64,000 bases of DNA from Rhodospirillales bacterium. GTDB lineage: Bacteria > Pseudomonadota > Alphaproteobacteria > Rhodospirillales > JASLQF01. How positions within the stretch are numbered: position 1 is the first letter of the stretch; every line of letters begins with the position of its first letter. Made by a program: the position numbers and the translations under genes. A model generated the notes under the pieces. That model ran no database searches. It saw only the letters and a program-made list of their open reading frames with translations, and had not been told where the DNA came from. Positions 19,229-27,563 of this stretch are shown in pieces. Location of the stretch: contig JASLQF010000069.1 in assembly GCA_030744625.1 (NCBI GenBank), positions 1 through 64,000 on the forward strand, read 5' to 3'.

Positions 19229-19987
19229 ATGGTGACGTCGAACGAATTCGCGAGAACCGCCGATGACGGAAGGTTCCACCTTCGAATATCAGGCGCCCCT
19301 GGAAAAGGGGTGGCGGAAATCGTCGTCCGCACCCTCAAGGCATTCGATTCCGCCCAGCGCCTGAACAAGCTTTTTGATGCCGCCGCCGGCTTCGTTGGCG
19401 GGCTCATGGCCGATCTGGAGCGCACCCAGCCGCCGCCCCGGCCTATCGCCTGCGGGGAAGGCTGTGCCTATTGCTGCACCGGGATCGAGGTGCACGTCAG
19501 CGCCTTCGAGGTGCTGCGCATCGCCGATCACGTGTCGCGAAACTTGACGCGATCCGACCTGGCGGACCTGGTGAAGACAACCAAGGCGGTGGACGCCAAG
19601 AAAAATAGCGCCCGGGAGGCCGGTGCCGAGCACCCCCGCTTCACCTGTCCGTTGCTGGTCGATAACCGGTGTTTGGTTTACGACGTGCGGCCGTTCATAT
19701 GCCGTGGCTTCAATTCCTACGATGCTCTCAAGTGCGAGCAGCGCAAGCGCGACGGCATCGAGTCGGTGGTCATCGAAGGCTACGTCCATCCGAAAAAGGT
19801 CGCGAAGTCGGCCTTGAACGGGGTGCGGTTGGGGTGCATCGCCGCCGGCCTCGAGGACGATGTTCTCGACCTGGCGCCGGCGTTGCTCATCGCGCTCACC
19901 AACCCCGACTCCAGGGAGCGCTGGCTCGGCGGCGAGGCCGTGTTCGAGACGGCGCGGGTGCGCCTCGGCTTCGAGGACGCGGATTAG
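19229..19987 (+). CDS. YkgJ-type cysteine cluster protein
   Basis: A 252-residue protein of the YkgJ/CxxCxxCC family (PF03692, putative zinc- or iron-chelating domain). The cysteines are in CGEGCAYCCTGIEV, FTCPLLVDNRCLVYDVRPFICRGFNS and ALKCEQR; the order C-x3-C-x2-CC ... CP-x6-C-x8-C is the family pattern. No enzymatic role is established for the family. Ends 18 bases from the convergent TPR gene. Start could also be one of the downstream Met codons, but the N-terminus shown is plausible. Confidence 0.82.
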   Translation: MVTSNEFARTADDGRFHLRISGAPGKGVAEIVVRTLKAFDSAQRLNKLFDAAAGFVGGLMADLERTQPPPRPIACGEGCAYCCTGIEVHVSAFEVLRIADHVSRNLTRSDLADLVKTTKAVDAKKNSAREAGAEHPRFTCPLLVDNRCLVYDVRPFICRGFNSYDALKCEQRKRDGIESVVIEGYVHPKKVAKSALNGVRLGCIAAGLEDDVLDLAPALLIALTNPDSRERWLGGEAVFETARVRLGFEDAD

Positions 19988-20005
19988 CCGCGCCGAGGGC
20001 CGGCG

Positions 20006-20560
20006 TCAGATGCGTTTGCCCTTGATCTTGGCGCGCAGTTCCTTGACCCGTTGGCGGGCGTGGGGCATGTGTGGGTTGACCTCCAGGGCGCTTTCGAAGG
20101 CCTTGAGCGCCGCTTTGTCGTCGCCGAGCGCCGTGGTGACGAGGCCGAGGCCGGAAAGTGCCCCGAAATGGCGCGGCTCGAGGGCCAGGGTGCGCTTGAT
20201 GTCGCCGATCGAGGCCTCGTAGTTTTTCAAGTAGAAGAACACCGTGGCCCGCTTGTTCCAGCCCTCGGCGAAATCGGGCGCCAGGTTGACGACCACGTCG
20301 AAGGCCTGCAAGGCACGCCGAAGGTCGCCCGTGTTCATGGCGACGATCCCGTGCGCCATGACCAGATCGACCTGCTCCGTGCCGTGACGGGTCCAGATTT
20401 TCCAGATTTGCGCGGCGACTTCATCGGCCTCGGCGGGGTCGGGCGTCGCCTGCAAGCGGGCGAAGAGCCCATCGAGGCTCGCATCATCCTGTGCCGCCGC
20501 CGCGGGACAGGCGGCCGATAACAGGAACACGCCGAACAGCACCTTCAACAAGGCGCGCAT
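20006..20560 (-). CDS. Secreted TPR-repeat protein (paralog 1)
   Basis: A 184-residue protein with a signal peptide (RALLKVLFGVFLLSAACPAAAA, cleavage after AAA or, if the Cys is lipidated, at SAAC). TPR-like helix pairs follow: GDLRRALQAFDVVVNLAPDF, KNYEASIGDIKRTLALEPRH and GDDKAALKAFESALEVNPHM. It is clearly homologous to the next gene upstream (20624-21163), sharing the leading LDGLFARLQATPDPAEADEV block and all repeats. It is the last gene of the glcDEF-TPR-TPR cluster, 63 bp after its paralog. Function unknown; likely periplasmic and protein-binding. Confidence 0.85.
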   Translation of the reverse strand: MRALLKVLFGVFLLSAACPAAAAQDDASLDGLFARLQATPDPAEADEVAAQIWKIWTRHGTEQVDLVMAHGIVAMNTGDLRRALQAFDVVVNLAPDFAEGWNKRATVFFYLKNYEASIGDIKRTLALEPRHFGALSGLGLVTTALGDDKAALKAFESALEVNPHMPHARQRVKELRAKIKGKRI

Positions 20561-20623
20561 CGGGTAAGAATAGCCACCGCCGGCGCACCTGCCAAGGCGC
20601 CGCCGTTGGCGCGGCACCCCGTT

Positions 20624-21163
20624 CTACTGCCGGGAGCGCAACTCCTTGGCGTGCGCCCTGGCTCCAACCAGGTGCGGGTTGATGGCCAGTGCTCGCTCGA
20701 ACGCGGCCAGCGCCCCCTTCTCATCCTTCATGGACAGGCGGATGGTGCCAAGCCCGACGAGGGCGCCGAAGTGCCGCGGTTCGAGTTCCAGCACGCGCTC
20801 GATATCCTTGATTGCGCTCGGAGTGTTTCCCATGAAATAGTACGCGGTGGCGCGCATATTGTAGCCTTCGGCGAAGTCGGGCGCCCGAAAGACCGCCAGG
20901 TCGAAGGAGCGCACCGCGTCCCAAACGGCACCGTCGCGCATGGCGCCAAGGCCGACCGCCATCAGCTTGTCGGCGTCATCGTTTCCCGACAGCGCCCAAA
21001 GGCCGCGGATGGACGTCGCGATTTCCTCCGCTTCGGCGGCGTCGGTGGTGGCCTTGAGGCGCTCGAACAAGGGATCGAGGCGCGCGTCGCGCTGGTCCGC
21101 CATGGCTCCCGAGATAGTGGCAAACAGCAGGGCGCCGACGAAAAGACCCAGAACTTTGTTCAT
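20624..21163 (-). CDS. Secreted TPR-repeat protein (paralog 2)
   Basis: A 179-residue protein with a signal peptide (NKVLGLFVGALLFATISGAMA) and three TPR-like units (AVWDAVRSFDLAVFRAPDF, NTPSAIKDIERVLELEPRH, DEKGALAAFERALAINPHL). The mature start, RDARLDPLFERLKATTDAAEAEEI, aligns with its downstream neighbour, so the two are a tandem duplication. The ATG at 21163 lies 11 bp after the glcF stop, arguing for transcription with the glycolate oxidase genes. No function can be assigned beyond periplasmic protein-protein interaction. The larger open frame reaching 21496 overlaps glcF and is not used. Confidence 0.85.
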   Translation of the reverse strand: MNKVLGLFVGALLFATISGAMADQRDARLDPLFERLKATTDAAEAEEIATSIRGLWALSGNDDADKLMAVGLGAMRDGAVWDAVRSFDLAVFRAPDFAEGYNMRATAYYFMGNTPSAIKDIERVLELEPRHFGALVGLGTIRLSMKDEKGALAAFERALAINPHLVGARAHAKELRSRQ

Positions 21164-21174
21164 ATCCGAAACCT

Positions 21175-22482
21175 CTACCCCAGCTCTGGCGGCCGCGGGC
21201 CGCCCATCGCCCAGTCGAGAAGCTCGACCGTATGCACGACGGGGATGCCCACGGCGCCCGTCATCTGCGCCAGGCAGCCGATATTGCCGGTGGCGATGAC
21301 CTGGGCGCCGGTGGCGGCGAGGCGGTCCGCCTTGCGCGCGCCCAGCGCCGAGGCCAGTTCCGGCTGCAGCAGGTTGTAGGTGCCGGCCGAGCCGCAGCAC
21401 AGGTGGGCCTCGGCGGGCTCGCGCACCTCGAAGCCGGCATCGGCGAGCAGGCGCTTGGGCTCCTTGGTGATCTTCTGGCCGTGCCGCAGGGAGCACGCCG
21501 AGTGGTAGGCGACCACGGGCGGCTCGCCATCAATCCCCGGTTTGTCCGGTGTGACCAGTGTCCCCAGGTCGAGTTCGACCAATACCTCGCTGACGTCGCG
21601 GGCCAGGGCGGCGACGCGCCGCGCGCGCTCGGCCCACGCCACCTCGGTGCGCAGAACATGGCCGTAGTCCTTGACCATGGTACCGCACCCCGACGCATTG
21701 ACGACGATGGCGTCGAGGGCGCCGCCCTCCATGACGCGCTCGAAGGCGGCGATGTTGGCCTTGACCTGGGCGTCGGTTTCCGCCTCCCGCCCCATGTGGT
21801 GGACGAGGGCGGCGCAGCATCCCACCCCCTCGGCCACCACCACCTCGCAGCCGAGGCGGGTAAGCAGGCGCACCGTCGCCTCGTTGATGGCCGGCCTCAG
21901 CACCCGCTGGGCGCAGCCGGTGAGCAGCGCCACGCGCCTTTGCGGCACACCCTGGGCCGGAAACACCTGTGGCCGGTCCAGGGCCGAGGGGCCCGGCACC
22001 GAGGCCGGCGCCATGGCGACGAGGCCCTTCAGGCGCCCCGGAAACAGCCCCTTGAACGGCCGCGCCAGGCGCGCGCCGACGAGGGCCAGGCGGAACAGAC
22101 TGGGCCTCGGCAGCACCACGGCGAGCAGCGCCCGCAGCAGCCGCTCGGGCCAGGGACGCACGTAGGTCTCGGCGATGCGCGTCCGCGCGTGGTCGACCAG
22201 GTGCATGTAATGGACGCCGGACGGGCACGTGGTCATGCAGGACAGGCACGACAGGCAGCGGTCGACGTGCTTGACGAGCTTGGCCGAGGCCGGGCGCTCG
22301 TTCTCCAGCATGTCCTTGATCAGGTAGATGCGCCCGCGCGGGCTGTCGAGTTCGTCGCCGAGCAGCACGTAGGACGGGCACGTCGCCGTGCAGAACCCAC
22401 AGTGCACGCAGGCGCGCAGAATCCCGTTGGCGGTCTCGATATGCGGATCGGCGAGCTGGGCCGGAGAAAATTTGGTCTGCAT
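21175..22482 (-). CDS. glcF: Glycolate oxidase iron-sulfur subunit
   Basis: A 435-residue protein with two N-terminal 4Fe-4S motifs, CVHCGFCTATCP (about residues 25-36) and CLSCLSCMTTCP (about 75-86). Two cysteine-rich CCG-type domains follow (VGCCAALVHHMG, GCGTMVKDYG; HSACSLRHG, LCCGSAGTYNLL). This is the GlcF architecture: it carries electrons from the GlcD/GlcE flavin subunits toward the quinone pool. The ATG at 22482 is 16 bp after the glcE stop. Subunit order D-E-F on the minus strand is standard. Confidence 0.95.
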   Translation of the reverse strand: MQTKFSPAQLADPHIETANGILRACVHCGFCTATCPSYVLLGDELDSPRGRIYLIKDMLENERPASAKLVKHVDRCLSCLSCMTTCPSGVHYMHLVDHARTRIAETYVRPWPERLLRALLAVVLPRPSLFRLALVGARLARPFKGLFPGRLKGLVAMAPASVPGPSALDRPQVFPAQGVPQRRVALLTGCAQRVLRPAINEATVRLLTRLGCEVVVAEGVGCCAALVHHMGREAETDAQVKANIAAFERVMEGGALDAIVVNASGCGTMVKDYGHVLRTEVAWAERARRVAALARDVSEVLVELDLGTLVTPDKPGIDGEPPVVAYHSACSLRHGQKITKEPKRLLADAGFEVREPAEAHLCCGSAGTYNLLQPELASALGARKADRLAATGAQVIATGNIGCLAQMTGAVGIPVVHTVELLDWAMGGPRPPELG

Positions 22483-22498
22483 GGTTTGGCCTCTCGCC

Positions 22499-23725
22499 CT
22501 AAACGCCGGCGTACATGCGTCCGGGGTTGAGCACACGCTTGGGGTCGAAGGCGTCCTTGATACGGGCCGAGAGCGCCTTCAAAGCCTCGCCTTGCGGCTC
22601 GAAGACGGGGAAGGCGGCGCGCACCGATTCCGCCGCCCGCAGCAGTGTCGCGTGGCCGCCGCCGGCCGCCGCCAGGGCGCCGCGCACCACTTCGTGGGCG
22701 GCGTCGGGCCTGGGCGGCAAGGCCAGCCACACCAGCCCGCCGCCCCAGTCGTAATAGGCCCGCCCGCCGGTCTCGGCGCGTACCTCGGCGGCGAGACGCG
22801 GCCCGGCGCCGGGCGTCGCCGAGACGCGCCACACCTGGGTTTCGGCCTCGGCGGTGAAATAGGCGGCGCCCGCGACCTCGCTCCACAGGGTTACCGAGTT
22901 GGAGCTGTGCAGCTCTTCGGTGTCGCCGAATTCGGCGAGGTTCTCCCTAATTGCCTGGCAGCGGTATTCGACGGAGGCGCCGGTGCCCTCGATGCGCACC
23001 GCGGTGACCGGGCGCCCCGCCCCGGCCACGTAGTCGACCCCCGAGCCGGCGGCGACCTCGGCCGGCAGGTGGGCGGCGCCGGAGACGTCGAAGGCGCTGC
23101 CCAATGCCTGGGCCAGGGCCTTTACCGCCGCCCCGTCCTCGGCGCCGTAGACGAGCACGGTGCGCGTCCTTTCCGGCGCCGGCATAACCTTGAGATTGAC
23201 GTCGGCCATCACCGCCAGGGTCCCGAACGAGCCCGCCATCAGCTTGGAGAGGTCGAAGCCGGTGACGTTCTTGACGACACGGCCGCCCGACTTGAAGTCC
23301 TCGCCGCGTCCGCTTACCGCGTGGAAGCCGATAATGTGGTCGCGCGCCGCGCCTGCCTTTACGCGGCGCGGCCCCGCCAGGTTGCAGGCGATGGCGCCGC
23401 CGATGGTGCCGGCGCCGGCGGCGGCGCCGAGCAGAGGGCCGAAATCCGGAGGCTCGAAAGCGAGCTGCTGGTTGTTGGCGGCCAGGGCCGCCTCGATTTC
23501 GGCGAGCGGTGTCGCCGCGCCGACGCCCATCACCAACTCGGCGGGCTCGTAGTCGGTGACGCCGGCGAGGCCCGAGAGGTCGAGCCGGTGCGATGTCTGG
23601 CAGGGCCGGCCAAAGACGCGCTTGGTGCCCGCCGCCGCCACCTCGAGGGGGGTGTCGGCGGAGGTTGCCCACGCCACCGCCTCGCGCAACTGCTCGGGGG
23701 TCTCGGGCCTCAGGGTCTCGGTCAC
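22499..23725 (-). CDS. glcE: Glycolate oxidase FAD-binding subunit
   Basis: A 408-residue GlcE. It has a single FAD-binding (PCMH) domain: TPLEVAAAGTKRVFGRPC, AELVMGVGAATPLAEIEAAL and GTIGGAIACNLAGPRRVKAG, with GFDLSKLMAGSFGTLAVMADV closing it. A shorter C-terminal part than GlcD is normal. A GTG at 23725 fits the conserved N-terminus (TETLRPETPEQLREAVAWA) and lies 11 bp after the glcD stop. The ribosome site is weak, so translation may be coupled to glcD. Works with GlcD and GlcF to oxidise glycolate to glyoxylate at the inner membrane. Confidence 0.93.
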   Translation of the reverse strand: MTETLRPETPEQLREAVAWATSADTPLEVAAAGTKRVFGRPCQTSHRLDLSGLAGVTDYEPAELVMGVGAATPLAEIEAALAANNQQLAFEPPDFGPLLGAAAGAGTIGGAIACNLAGPRRVKAGAARDHIIGFHAVSGRGEDFKSGGRVVKNVTGFDLSKLMAGSFGTLAVMADVNLKVMPAPERTRTVLVYGAEDGAAVKALAQALGSAFDVSGAAHLPAEVAAGSGVDYVAGAGRPVTAVRIEGTGASVEYRCQAIRENLAEFGDTEELHSSNSVTLWSEVAGAAYFTAEAETQVWRVSATPGAGPRLAAEVRAETGGRAYYDWGGGLVWLALPPRPDAAHEVVRGALAAAGGGHATLLRAAESVRAAFPVFEPQGEALKALSARIKDAFDPKRVLNPGRMYAGV

Positions 23726-23736
23726 GGGGAGGCGGC

Positions 23737-25224
23737 CTAGAACCGGGGGAGGTCGGGGAAGCGGGTTTGCCCGCCGCTGACATGGAGGCGCCCCAGCTCG
23801 GCGCAGCGGTGCAGGGTCGGGTACACCTTGCCCGGGTTGAGAAGGCCGTCCGGGTCGAAGGCGCACTTGAGTCGCTGCTGGTGCTTCAGGTCGTCCTCGG
23901 TGAACATGACGCCCATGAGGTCGCGCTTCTCGACGCCGACGCCATGCTCGCCGGTGAGCACGCCGCCGACCTCGACGCACAGTTTCAGGATATCGGCGCC
24001 GAAGGCTTCGGCGCGCTCCAACTCGCCGGGCTCGTTGGCGTCGTAGAGGACCAGCGGGTGCAGGTTGCCGTCCCCGGCGTGGAAGACGTTGGCGACGCGC
24101 AGGGAGTAGTGGCTCGACATGGCTGCCATGCGCTTGAGCACCGTGGCCAGGGCGCGGCGCGGGATGGTGCCGTCCATGCAGTAGTAATCGGGCGAGATGC
24201 GCCCGACGGCGGGGAAGGCGGCCTTTCGGCCGGCCCAGAAGACGAGGCGCTCGTCCTCCGACTGGCTGATGCGGATGGTGACGGCCCCGGTCTCCTCGGC
24301 GATCGCCTGGACGCGCGCGATGAGGTCGGCGACCTCCGCCTCGGGGCCGTCGAGTTCGACGATGAGCAGCGCCTCCACATCGCGCGGATAACCGGCGTGC
24401 ACGAAATCCTCGACGGCGTGGATGGCCGGCTTGTCCATCATTTCCACGCCGGCGGGGATGATGCCGGCGGCGATGATGGCGGCCACGCAGTCGCCGGCCG
24501 ATTCGTTGGAGGGGAAGCCGATGAGGAAGGCGCGTGCCGTCTCCGGCTTTTGCAGGATGCGCACGGTGACCTCGGTGATGACGCCGAGCAACCCCTCCGA
24601 GCCGGTGATGACGCCGAGCAGATCGTAGCCGCCGCTGTCCAGGTGCTTGCCGCCGAGGCGCAGCACCTCGCCGGTCATGAGCACCACCTCGACGCCCAGC
24701 ACGTTGTTGGTGGTGAGCCCGTATTTGAGGGAGTGCACGCCGCCCGAGTTCTCGGCCACGTTGCCGCCGATGGTGCAGGCGATCTGGCTCGACGGATCAG
24801 GGGCGTAATAGAAGCCCTGGTGTTCGACCGCCTCGGTGATGGCCAGGTTGGTGACCCCGGGCTGGACCACGGCCGAGCGGTTCTCGTAATCGATCTCCAG
24901 GATACGCTTGAATTTGCCGAGGCCGAGCGTGATGGCGTCGGCGACGGGCAGCGCGCCGCCCGACAGCGACGTGCCGGCGCCCCTCGGCACGATCTTGACG
25001 CCGGTCTCGTGGCAGTAGCGAAGGACGCGGGATATCTGCTCGGTGGTTTCGGGCAACACCACGACCATGGGCAACTGGCGGTAGGCGGTGAGCCCGTCGC
25101 ACTCGTAGGCTCTGAGTTCGTCCTCGTCGACGATGACGCCTTCGCCGGGGACGATGGCGCGCAGTTGTTCGATGATGTCGCCGCGCCGGGCAAGCACCGC
25201 AGCGTCGGGCTCCGGCATGCGCAT
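23737..25224 (-). CDS. glcD: Glycolate oxidase subunit GlcD
   Basis: About 495 residues. FAD-binding domain motifs are VKIVPRGAGTSLSGGALPV, VVQPGVTNLAITEAVEHQ and QIACTIGGNVAENSGGVHSLKYG. The C-terminal half has MDGTIPRRAL, FHAGDGNLHPLVLYD and GGVLTGEHGVGVEKRDLM, the metal/substrate histidine regions of the family. GlcD is the catalytic flavoprotein of glycolate oxidase. I start at the ATG at 25224, where AAGGAG lies about ten bases upstream; the GTG at 25245 lies ahead of that site. First gene of glcDEF plus two TPR genes. Confidence 0.95.
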   Translation of the reverse strand: MRMPEPDAAVLARRGDIIEQLRAIVPGEGVIVDEDELRAYECDGLTAYRQLPMVVVLPETTEQISRVLRYCHETGVKIVPRGAGTSLSGGALPVADAITLGLGKFKRILEIDYENRSAVVQPGVTNLAITEAVEHQGFYYAPDPSSQIACTIGGNVAENSGGVHSLKYGLTTNNVLGVEVVLMTGEVLRLGGKHLDSGGYDLLGVITGSEGLLGVITEVTVRILQKPETARAFLIGFPSNESAGDCVAAIIAAGIIPAGVEMMDKPAIHAVEDFVHAGYPRDVEALLIVELDGPEAEVADLIARVQAIAEETGAVTIRISQSEDERLVFWAGRKAAFPAVGRISPDYYCMDGTIPRRALATVLKRMAAMSSHYSLRVANVFHAGDGNLHPLVLYDANEPGELERAEAFGADILKLCVEVGGVLTGEHGVGVEKRDLMGVMFTEDDLKHQQRLKCAFDPDGLLNPGKVYPTLHRCAELGRLHVSGGQTRFPDLPRF

Positions 25225-25290
25225 GGGCCAGTTACTCCTTACCACCCTCGCCGCGACGGCGTGGGGGCGCCCATTTTACGGGAAGCGCGG

Positions 25291-25320
25291 ACAAAACAAA
25301 ACCGCGCCCGGGGGCGCGGC
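25291..25320 (-). terminator. Rho-independent terminator of rpmJ
   Basis: On the minus strand a perfect stem (CCGCGCCC/GGGCGCGG, 25302-25319) is followed by TTTTGTTTTG. It lies 28 bases after the rpmJ stop and ahead of glcD, so it separates rpmJ from the glycolate operon. Confidence 0.8.
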
Positions 25321-25347
25321 GCATGGCCGGCGGACAAAATGGCGGGT

Positions 25348-25473
25348 TCAGCCCTGGCGTGCCTTGAACCGCGGGTTGCGCTTGTTGATCACGTAAACGC
25401 GGCCGCGGCGGCGCACGATCCGGCACTCCTTGTGGCGCAACTTGGCGGACTTCAGAGAGCTTTTGACCTTCAT
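25348..25473 (-). CDS. rpmJ: 50S ribosomal protein bL36 (zinc-free type)
   Basis: A 41-residue protein ending [13 protein letters not shown], matching the alternative (YkgO-like, C-minus) form of bL36. It begins [19 protein letters not shown] and retains only one cysteine, so it lacks the zinc ribbon of the C-plus form. In many alphaproteobacteria this is the sole L36 gene, set apart from the ribosomal operons, as here. The ATG at 25473 is the conserved start; the frame extending to 25548 adds unrelated residues. Followed by its own terminator. Confidence 0.93.
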   Translation of the reverse strand: MKVKSSLKSAKLRHKECRIVRRRGRVYVINKRNPRFKARQG

Positions 25474-25651
25474 CGGCGGTGTCCTCAAGGGGGCCCGCTC
25501 CACGGATGGCGGCGGACCAGGGCGCGCGGAACATAAGGCCCACCGCACCGCCTGTCAATGGCCGGGGGCACCGCCATCCGGAGGCCGCGGGCGGGCGCCC
25601 CGCGCACAAATGGAAGTCGGGAGAACTCTCCTCCCGTGTCCTCCGGGGACC

Positions 25652-25858
25652 CTAGCCTTCGAGGATGAACGTGATCTCGATGGTGGCGCGGTACTCGGTA
25701 ATCTTGCCGTCCTCCACCTTGGCCTTCTGGGATATCACTTCAAGGCCGGAGATGCCGCGGAGCGTCTTCGAGGCGCGGCTCAGCCCCTCGTCGACGGCGC
25801 CTTGGAAGCTCTTCGACGAAGCGGCGGTGATCTTGGTGACGCGTGCTACTGCGGTCAT
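25652..25858 (-). CDS. Dodecin (flavin-binding)
   Basis: A 68-residue protein with the dodecin fold signature: one helix (SKSFQGAVDEGLSRASKTL) between beta strands, then GLEVISQKAKVEDGKITEYRATIEITFILE. Dodecins form hollow dodecamers that store or buffer FMN, riboflavin or CoA in the cytoplasm. Length and pattern are textbook. A good GGGAGG-like ribosome site lies before the ATG. Single-gene unit between rpmJ and a cupin gene. Confidence 0.92.
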   Translation of the reverse strand: MTAVARVTKITAASSKSFQGAVDEGLSRASKTLRGISGLEVISQKAKVEDGKITEYRATIEITFILEG

Positions 25859-25980
25859 GGAAACCTCCCGTTTTCAGGTTCGCGGCCTTGTAAGCGTGCG
25901 GCCATCTCTACGCGGTCAATGATAAGGTACGCGGCGCGCCTTGGCGACTGTCTTGAACGTGGCGCGGGAACCAACCCGCC

Positions 25981-26346
25981 TTATTCCATATGGACAATGA
26001 CGGCGAGGACGTCTTCCGGGCTCGTCACCCTGGTCGCGTGGCCTTTGCCCTCCGTGTCTTCCATGACCAACATGCCACCGGGACCCAGGGTGCGCGCGGT
26101 GCCGTCGCTGGCCGTTCCCTCGATCTCGCCGGCCATCACGCAAAAGAGCTGTCGCCGTGGCGTGCAGTGCATGTCGCCGCTCCAGCCGGAGGGCATGCGC
26201 ACGAAGACGTAGCGGGTCGCATCCATCGGCGCCGACACGTCGAACGACGGGGCGGGCGGCGCGTAAGTCACCGGCTCCAGTTCGGCCTCGATCTCTTCGA
26301 AGTGGCTTTCACCTTGGCCATCGGCGAACAGTCTGAGGTATTTCAT
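25981..26346 (-). CDS. Cupin-like protein
   Basis: A 121-residue single-domain protein, starting KYLRLFADGQGESHFEEIEA and with a cupin-like centre: SGDMHCTPRRQLFCVMAGEIEGTAS and a later LGPGGMLVMEDTEGKGHATRV. His and Glu residues are placed as in metal-binding cupins (HCTPRRQ ... GE ... KGHAT). Similar small proteins are annotated as cupin or hypothetical; no activity can be named. It is followed on the same strand by dodecin and preceded by the 26437-26667 gene. Confidence 0.75.
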   Translation of the reverse strand: MKYLRLFADGQGESHFEEIEAELEPVTYAPPAPSFDVSAPMDATRYVFVRMPSGWSGDMHCTPRRQLFCVMAGEIEGTASDGTARTLGPGGMLVMEDTEGKGHATRVTSPEDVLAVIVHME

Positions 26347-26436
26347 TCCTTGCCCCGGTTTCTCGGAGTTGTGGGAAGAGAGCGGCGCTGGCGCCGGTTG
26401 GCGAAGGGCGGAACAATCGCCCAGCGAATACCGCGG

Positions 26437-26667
26437 CTATTGATCTTCGCCGGTGACATCGTCGGCTTCGCCGGCTTCTCCGACCCCGCTGACTTCTCCG
26501 GCCTCGCCCGCTTCTCCGGTCCCATCCGTTACCCCGGCCAGGCCGGCTTTCTCCAGTTTGGCCTTTTCGGCCTTTTCGACCTTTGCCTCCTGGCGCTTGC
26601 GGCGTTTTTCAGCCTTCAGGCGTTCACGTTCCCTGCGTTCGAAGCCGTAATTGGGCCTACGGGCCAT
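26437..26667 (-). CDS. Small conserved MARRPNYGFER protein with acidic repeat tail
   Basis: A 76-residue protein in two halves: a highly basic, helical N-terminus (ARRPNYGFERRERERLKAEK and on to about residue 42) and an acidic Gly/Glu tail with GEAGEAGE-type repeats. The ARRPNYGFER opening recurs in small uncharacterised alphaproteobacterial proteins as I recall them. No function known. It lies between a cold-shock gene and a cupin gene, all on the minus strand; a GAGGAACACC stretch provides the ribosome site. The sharply divided charge suggests nucleic-acid or ribosome contact, but that is speculation. Confidence 0.72.
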   Translation of the reverse strand: MARRPNYGFERRERERLKAEKRRKRQEAKVEKAEKAKLEKAGLAGVTDGTGEAGEAGEVSGVGEAGEADDVTGEDQ

Positions 26668-26799
26668 GGTGTTCCTCGTTGTTCAAGCGACAGCGCCGGC
26701 GCTGTCCACGTCCGCCTCCACATAGGGAAACGGTGGAAATTAGCGGCCATCTCCAAATAATGGGCGGCGACCGCGGTCTCGACGATAGACGATCGAGCC

Positions 26800-27009
26800 T
26801 TATTCGACGACGACGAGATTCTCGGCGGCGGACCTGCCGTCGCGGCCGGGCGCCAGTTCGTACTCGACCTTTTGACCTTCTTGAAGACTGGTCAGTCCGG
26901 AGCGCTCGACAGCCGATATATGGACAAACGCATCTTTGCCGCCGTCGTCGGGTTGGATGAAGCCAAACCCCTTGTTGGGGTTGAACCATTTAACGGTGCC
27001 AGTAGCCAT
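26800..27009 (-). CDS. cspA: Cold-shock domain protein (CspA family)
   Basis: A 69-residue cold-shock protein with both RNA-binding motifs: RNP1 KGFGFI (in NPNKGFGFIQPDDG) and RNP2 AFVHISAV. It binds single-stranded RNA/DNA as a chaperone. The ATG at 27009 is the conserved start of the MATGTVKWFN sequence. About 200 bp without genes separate it from tRNA-Val, room for the long 5' leader typical of csp mRNAs, but I cannot identify a specific thermosensor there. Confidence 0.96.
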   Translation of the reverse strand: MATGTVKWFNPNKGFGFIQPDDGGKDAFVHISAVERSGLTSLQEGQKVEYELAPGRDGRSAAENLVVVE

Positions 27010-27209
27010 GACAATTCCCCTGCTTAAGGCACTACGCGCCGATCTCGTGCAGATTGCCGAATCGGTCGTAATTACGGTTTCACAACACCGAGGGGCAAAC
27101 CGGACCGGTCGTCGCCGCGGCCAACCCCAAGGTACGCCAGGAATTGCGAACCCAGTAGCCAGGATACCTATCGCTGTTTCCAGCCAGAAGCAAGGCCTTG
27201 GAGTTTGGG

Positions 27210-27284
27210 TGGTGGGCGCGGCAAGGATTGAACTTGCGACCTCCGCGATGTCAACGCGGCGCTCTCCCGCTGAGCTACGCGCCC
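27210..27284 (-). tRNA. tRNA-Val (anticodon GAC)
   Basis: Read on the minus strand the gene is GGGCGCG...CGCGCCCA followed by encoded CCA. The D-arm is AGCTCAGCGGGAGAGC, the anticodon arm CCGCG-TTGACAT-CGCGG gives anticodon GAC, and the T-arm contains GTTCAATCC. All four stems pair. It reads GUC and GUU valine codons. Confidence 0.95.
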
Positions 27285-27563
27285 ACACGGCCGCCCGGCG
27301 GGCCGCCGCGAGGCCCGCGTTGTAATCCCATCGGCGGCGCTTGGCAAGCTTCGGGAGCGCCGACATCGATGCCGGAACGTCGCGGCGCGGCGCGCCGATT
27401 GGCCTCGTCGGGCGCGTCGAGGGTTGATTTCACGGAACCGAGGAGTTGATCATTTGACGTTGATGTCTGGATTTGCCGTTGCGCGGCGGCGCCGGGCAGG
27501 CTAACCAATCGCCGTTGCCGGCCATCTCGGGCCACGGGTCCGGGCGCCGGCGGAGACGGTTCA

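Noticed and set aside
23593-25536. 647-codon plus-strand frame
   Set aside because: Antisense to glcD and glcE, with no recognisable domain.
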